Positions 60,613-64,000 of a stretch of DNA of 64,000 nucleotides are shown here, one piece after another. How positions within the stretch are numbered: position 1 is the stretch's first letter; every line of letters begins with the position of its first letter. The stretch is from assembly GCA_013433145.1 (NCBI GenBank), contig CM024175.1, positions 10,152,516 to 10,216,515 on the forward strand, read 5' to 3'. Origin of the DNA: Ascaris suum. Lineage: Eukaryota; Nematoda; Chromadorea; Rhabditida; Ascarididae. The notes beneath the pieces were generated by a model. It did no database searches. It saw only the letters and a program-made list of their open reading frames with translations, and had not been told where the DNA came from. The translations under genes and the position numbers were made by a program.

Positions 60613-63600
60613 GGGTTCATATACTTCTGCAGTTTCAAAAATGAGTTTTGAACGACGGAACCGCTAACTACCTCTTTTTATCGGCATTCGAAAATGTCGA
60701 AGCGGTTGTTCAAAAATATGAGGCTATTTTTTGCATATTAGAAGATATTGGCAGATATGCCAGATCACTTTACAGTCATCTATTTGTCCTTGTCATTTCG
60801 CTGGTTAAAGTACCTTTCAGAAAAAAAAATTTGCGCTCCTTTTTTTTAGCATAAGTCAACATAGCGGATAATCCACAGATATGCAAATTTCATAAGATTT
60901 TTTGAAGCACTTGTGAGTTTTATTAAGGAATAATTTCCTATTTCGTAAATTTTCGTAAATTTCAAATCGCATTAAGCAACGATAATCAAAAGTTACATAT
61001 ATTTCCTGTTAAAGCTGAGCATTAACTAAAGAGAACTATATTTGATTGGTGGTTGCATTTCATGAACCAAATCAACTGTGCAGGATAAATCAATGGGAAC
61101 AAATCAATCTGCGATTTCCGACAAAACTGCGCTGCATACCTCGTAGGCTACATTTGGTGCTGACAAAAAATCCGACGGCGCCGAGGTGATGTTCAGAAGT
61201 CGGCACATTGATCAGTATCGTACAGATGATGTTCAAGAAAGCATTCCTAGTCTGAAACACTCTCTGCTAAACCACAAATAACGACCAATCCTGAAATACT
61301 TTTTTGAATGCCCGAAATTGAAGTAAACGTAAAGTTCAGCTCCATAAAATTATCTTTTGCTATTCGTTGTGTGTTTTTAATGGCGAAATAATGATCGCTT
61401 CAAAGCTTTTTTTTAAAACCTGTTTTTCAATGTTCCCACAATGCAAATAATCTTGTTTCAATGCATTTGACAGCTCTGCTTTATTCTGTAAGTTAATAAC
61501 TTGATCTCATAGATCAATATATTTGTCCCTATTGTTTTATCCATGCATATCAAAAAATCCTAAATTACTAAAAGGACAGTGTAAGGTAAAATTCCGGGGT
61601 AAAATTCTTGATATTGCATTGTGCTAAATCTTGAATCTTCAGTAGAGTATAAGCGCCATAGGGTTTAATTCTGGAAAAAGTGATACGGCCTATAACATTG
61701 TGGCATTTTTGGAGTGGAAACATAGATGCAGTATTAAACTAAAGATCTTGCTACGACAACGTTTTCTTCTCAAATCATTTGAAAAGCAATACGCCTTGAG
61801 TAGCCAAGAATATTTATCGATATGAATAGAAAAAAGCTCATTTCTTTGCTTCTATTTCTTGTTTGAAACGATTAATGATAAGAAATTTCGAGTCTATTAT
61901 AAGTTTGAATTCATCAACGATACAATTAATGAGATAGAAATTATCAGCAAAATGTTCGAGACCTTTTCGAATGGAAAGCCAAAGGAAGCAGTTTGTTGCA
62001 ATAAGGGATTTTTTTTTTTTTGCAAAAATGATATCTGCTATCAGTGCTGATAAAAAATTGTAAAGAGTAAATAAGGAAATGAGTTGACGTTAAACGCTAC
62101 TTAGTGATTAAGCGTCTAATGTTGTGTTGATAGCATGAATTCGAATTCATATAAAATAATATGAACACATTTGTGGAATACTAAACATTGCACTTTGTTT
62201 CATCGACAAGTGGGACATGTTGAACGTTATTGATTGAAAATGTGATAGTGAACGCGAGATGATCTTTGCCTGTGACCAATAAATGTACCTAACTAACTTC
62301 TCTCAAGAGAAAAATGAATGCATGCCCTATCTGACAATAACACTCTGTTTACTGTGCCACGCTTCACACTTATACTTTCCTGCTTTATTCTCATGTGTGT
62401 GTTTCTATTTGCACCGATCAGGTTTGGTGCACACTCGACTTCACTTATTTCCATAAATGAAAGCTTCGTTGGATTTTGAGATTCCTTCTTTCGGTCCGCG
62501 AAAAATCTAAACACGTCATTTAGATGGGAAAACTTGATGAGGAGAGAAACTTTGTCTAGAATTAGAGGACTTTTTCGTTTGAGGGTAGAATAAAACGTTA
62601 TTCCACCATTTTTTGTTGATAAGCGACCGATGAAAAGATAAGTGGAATTTATATAATATTTTGACTACAGTGTTACTCATTTCGAAGATGGTTTGTTGAC
62701 TATAGCGCAGAATGCGTTTACGAGATGCATTTATTCAGAAAAGACTGAAAGGATATATAGTGAGGGGTCGTAATTTGCCAAAGTTTTTTGGAGGATGTAA
62801 GACAACGATAAGATTATCACTACCATTAGCAAAATCGTTTAAAATCTGGCCAGTTTATAAATTTAAGGAATCTTTTCAATGCACTGTGTTAATGTATAAG
62901 AAATTGATTGTGGTGGCAGTGATATTATCGTGTGCAATATTGTAATGGCATGCTTTTTAGAGGGCCAACTCTAGGACTTTTGCAAATTTAGGCTAGATTC
63001 TGGCATGAATATTGTAATATCTTTTTATCTATTACTGTGGTAATTAATTAAGAACAATGCAACATTGTAAAGTTTGCAAGTGGTCGGTCGGCTCATTGTA
63101 GCAGGTAATGTTTGTTGCTTCGTCCTGGCGTTAGGTGCATCGGAAGTGCCAGGTGCGCTGCGTCGAGTTCCCAGATTTTCGCAAGGAATTCAAAACATGT
63201 GTTGGGCATACTCCGGATTCCATTCCTTCAGAGTTCTTCTTCGTCTTAAGTGTCATCTAGTGGTTGTTAGCGGTCTTACAAGAGCAGCCTGGTTGTGCAA
63301 ATACATAGATTTTCATGTGATGCTGTGATGCTTGTACATGCTAAGTGATCTGGAATACGGGCTAGTTTTAGTAATATAGTGGTCGCATTTATGGCACTTT
63401 TTAAATGGACTGTGCTTTCAGTACCACGATGGTCACTTTACGAGCATTTTGGAACGTGTTGCCAAAGCGTTATTTCTCAGCGTCATGTCGTGCAGCCCGT
63501 TCCTTCAGTGTTCGTCTCTTCCCACTTTTTTTTTTGTTGATTTAGTTCCGACGTAATTTTATTTCGATATAACGGAAAGGCGAATAAGAACTTTGCATCG

Positions 63601-64000
63601 ATGGTCAGCTTTGATGTGTGGCTATCCCATTTCCCTTTTGAAGTACTTTATTCAGCATAGATGTAATTCTGGAGGCATGTGAAGATTGTCTCGTGGCTTT
63701 CGTGGTGCTGGCGAATGTGCTAGGCGTTATGGCGGTGGGACTAAGTTTAGGAAGGGAAACTGAAGTAGAACTTTCTGGAAAGTGCGGCCGCTTCAGGTTA
63801 TCTGAGGAATGAGTAACACAACCTTAAGACTCAAAACCGTAGGATGTGGCCGTTAAAACCGGGTGTACGTTAGGCGTAGAAACTCCAAAAAGCTAGAGGA
63901 TCTCGGGGTTTCTCGAATATCAGAGACTACTCCATTATAGCCTTTGATAAGATGATGAAAGTTTATACGTGCCTAGAGTGCAATGATTATGGTTTCCTGA

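Noticed and set aside
63074..63328. 84-codon frame with a hydrophobic N-terminus as a secreted protein
   Set aside because: Its first codon and end have no supporting context and no family was recognised; GC-richer sequence alone makes such frames likely.

Overview
The window is nuclear DNA of a nematode, AT-rich and intron-rich. Three things point there: a full SUN-domain protein of the UNC-84 type with exons and overall length close to the Caenorhabditis protein (as I know it), splice acceptors of the short TTTCAG kind, and acceptor-like AG sites a few bases ahead of two initiator ATGs, which fits spliced-leader trans-splicing. Base composition, many GTTCGT/GTTAGT donors and very long (TA)n tracts would suit a spirurid/filarial-type worm, but the species is a guess. 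Nothing looks prokaryotic, viral or CRISPR-like.

Layout. (1) About 149-19678, plus strand: an unc-84-like gene with 26 phase-consistent exons. Its N-terminal half is hydrophobic and modular, followed by a coiled-coil stretch and a complete C-terminal SUN domain. Its first exon(s) probably lie just outside the window. (2) 19679-25191: intergenic, low-complexity DNA with (TA)n, (GT)n and poly-G tracts. (3) 25237-32607, plus: 4-hydroxyphenylpyruvate dioxygenase (hpd-1), ten exons, 378 codons, all three iron ligands present. (4) 32608-36371: intergenic. (5) 36386-42876, plus: mitochondrial acetoacetyl-CoA thiolase (kat-1), ten exons, apart from a damaged-looking acceptor before exon 2. (6) 42877-46354: spacer between convergent genes. 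(7) 46355-56121, minus: a second kat-1 paralogue, ten exons, nine of them exactly the same length as in the first copy. Its intron 1 holds a roughly 41-bp minisatellite of about 16 units full of TGACTCA heptamers. (8) 56135-64000: no recognised gene, but a 165-bp (TA)n tract and a dispersed repeat copy.

How the genes fit together. HPPD carries out the second step of tyrosine breakdown, whose end products are fumarate and acetoacetate. The neighbouring thiolases interconvert acetoacetyl-CoA and acetyl-CoA. So three adjacent genes sit on connected catabolic steps, while the unc-84-like gene (nuclear envelope, LINC complex) is unrelated. The main points for follow-up are the thiolase inverted duplication, the missing AG at the copy-1 exon 2 acceptor with a repeat copy abutting it, the TGACTCA array in copy 2, and the runs of same-phase exons in the unc-84-like N-terminus.
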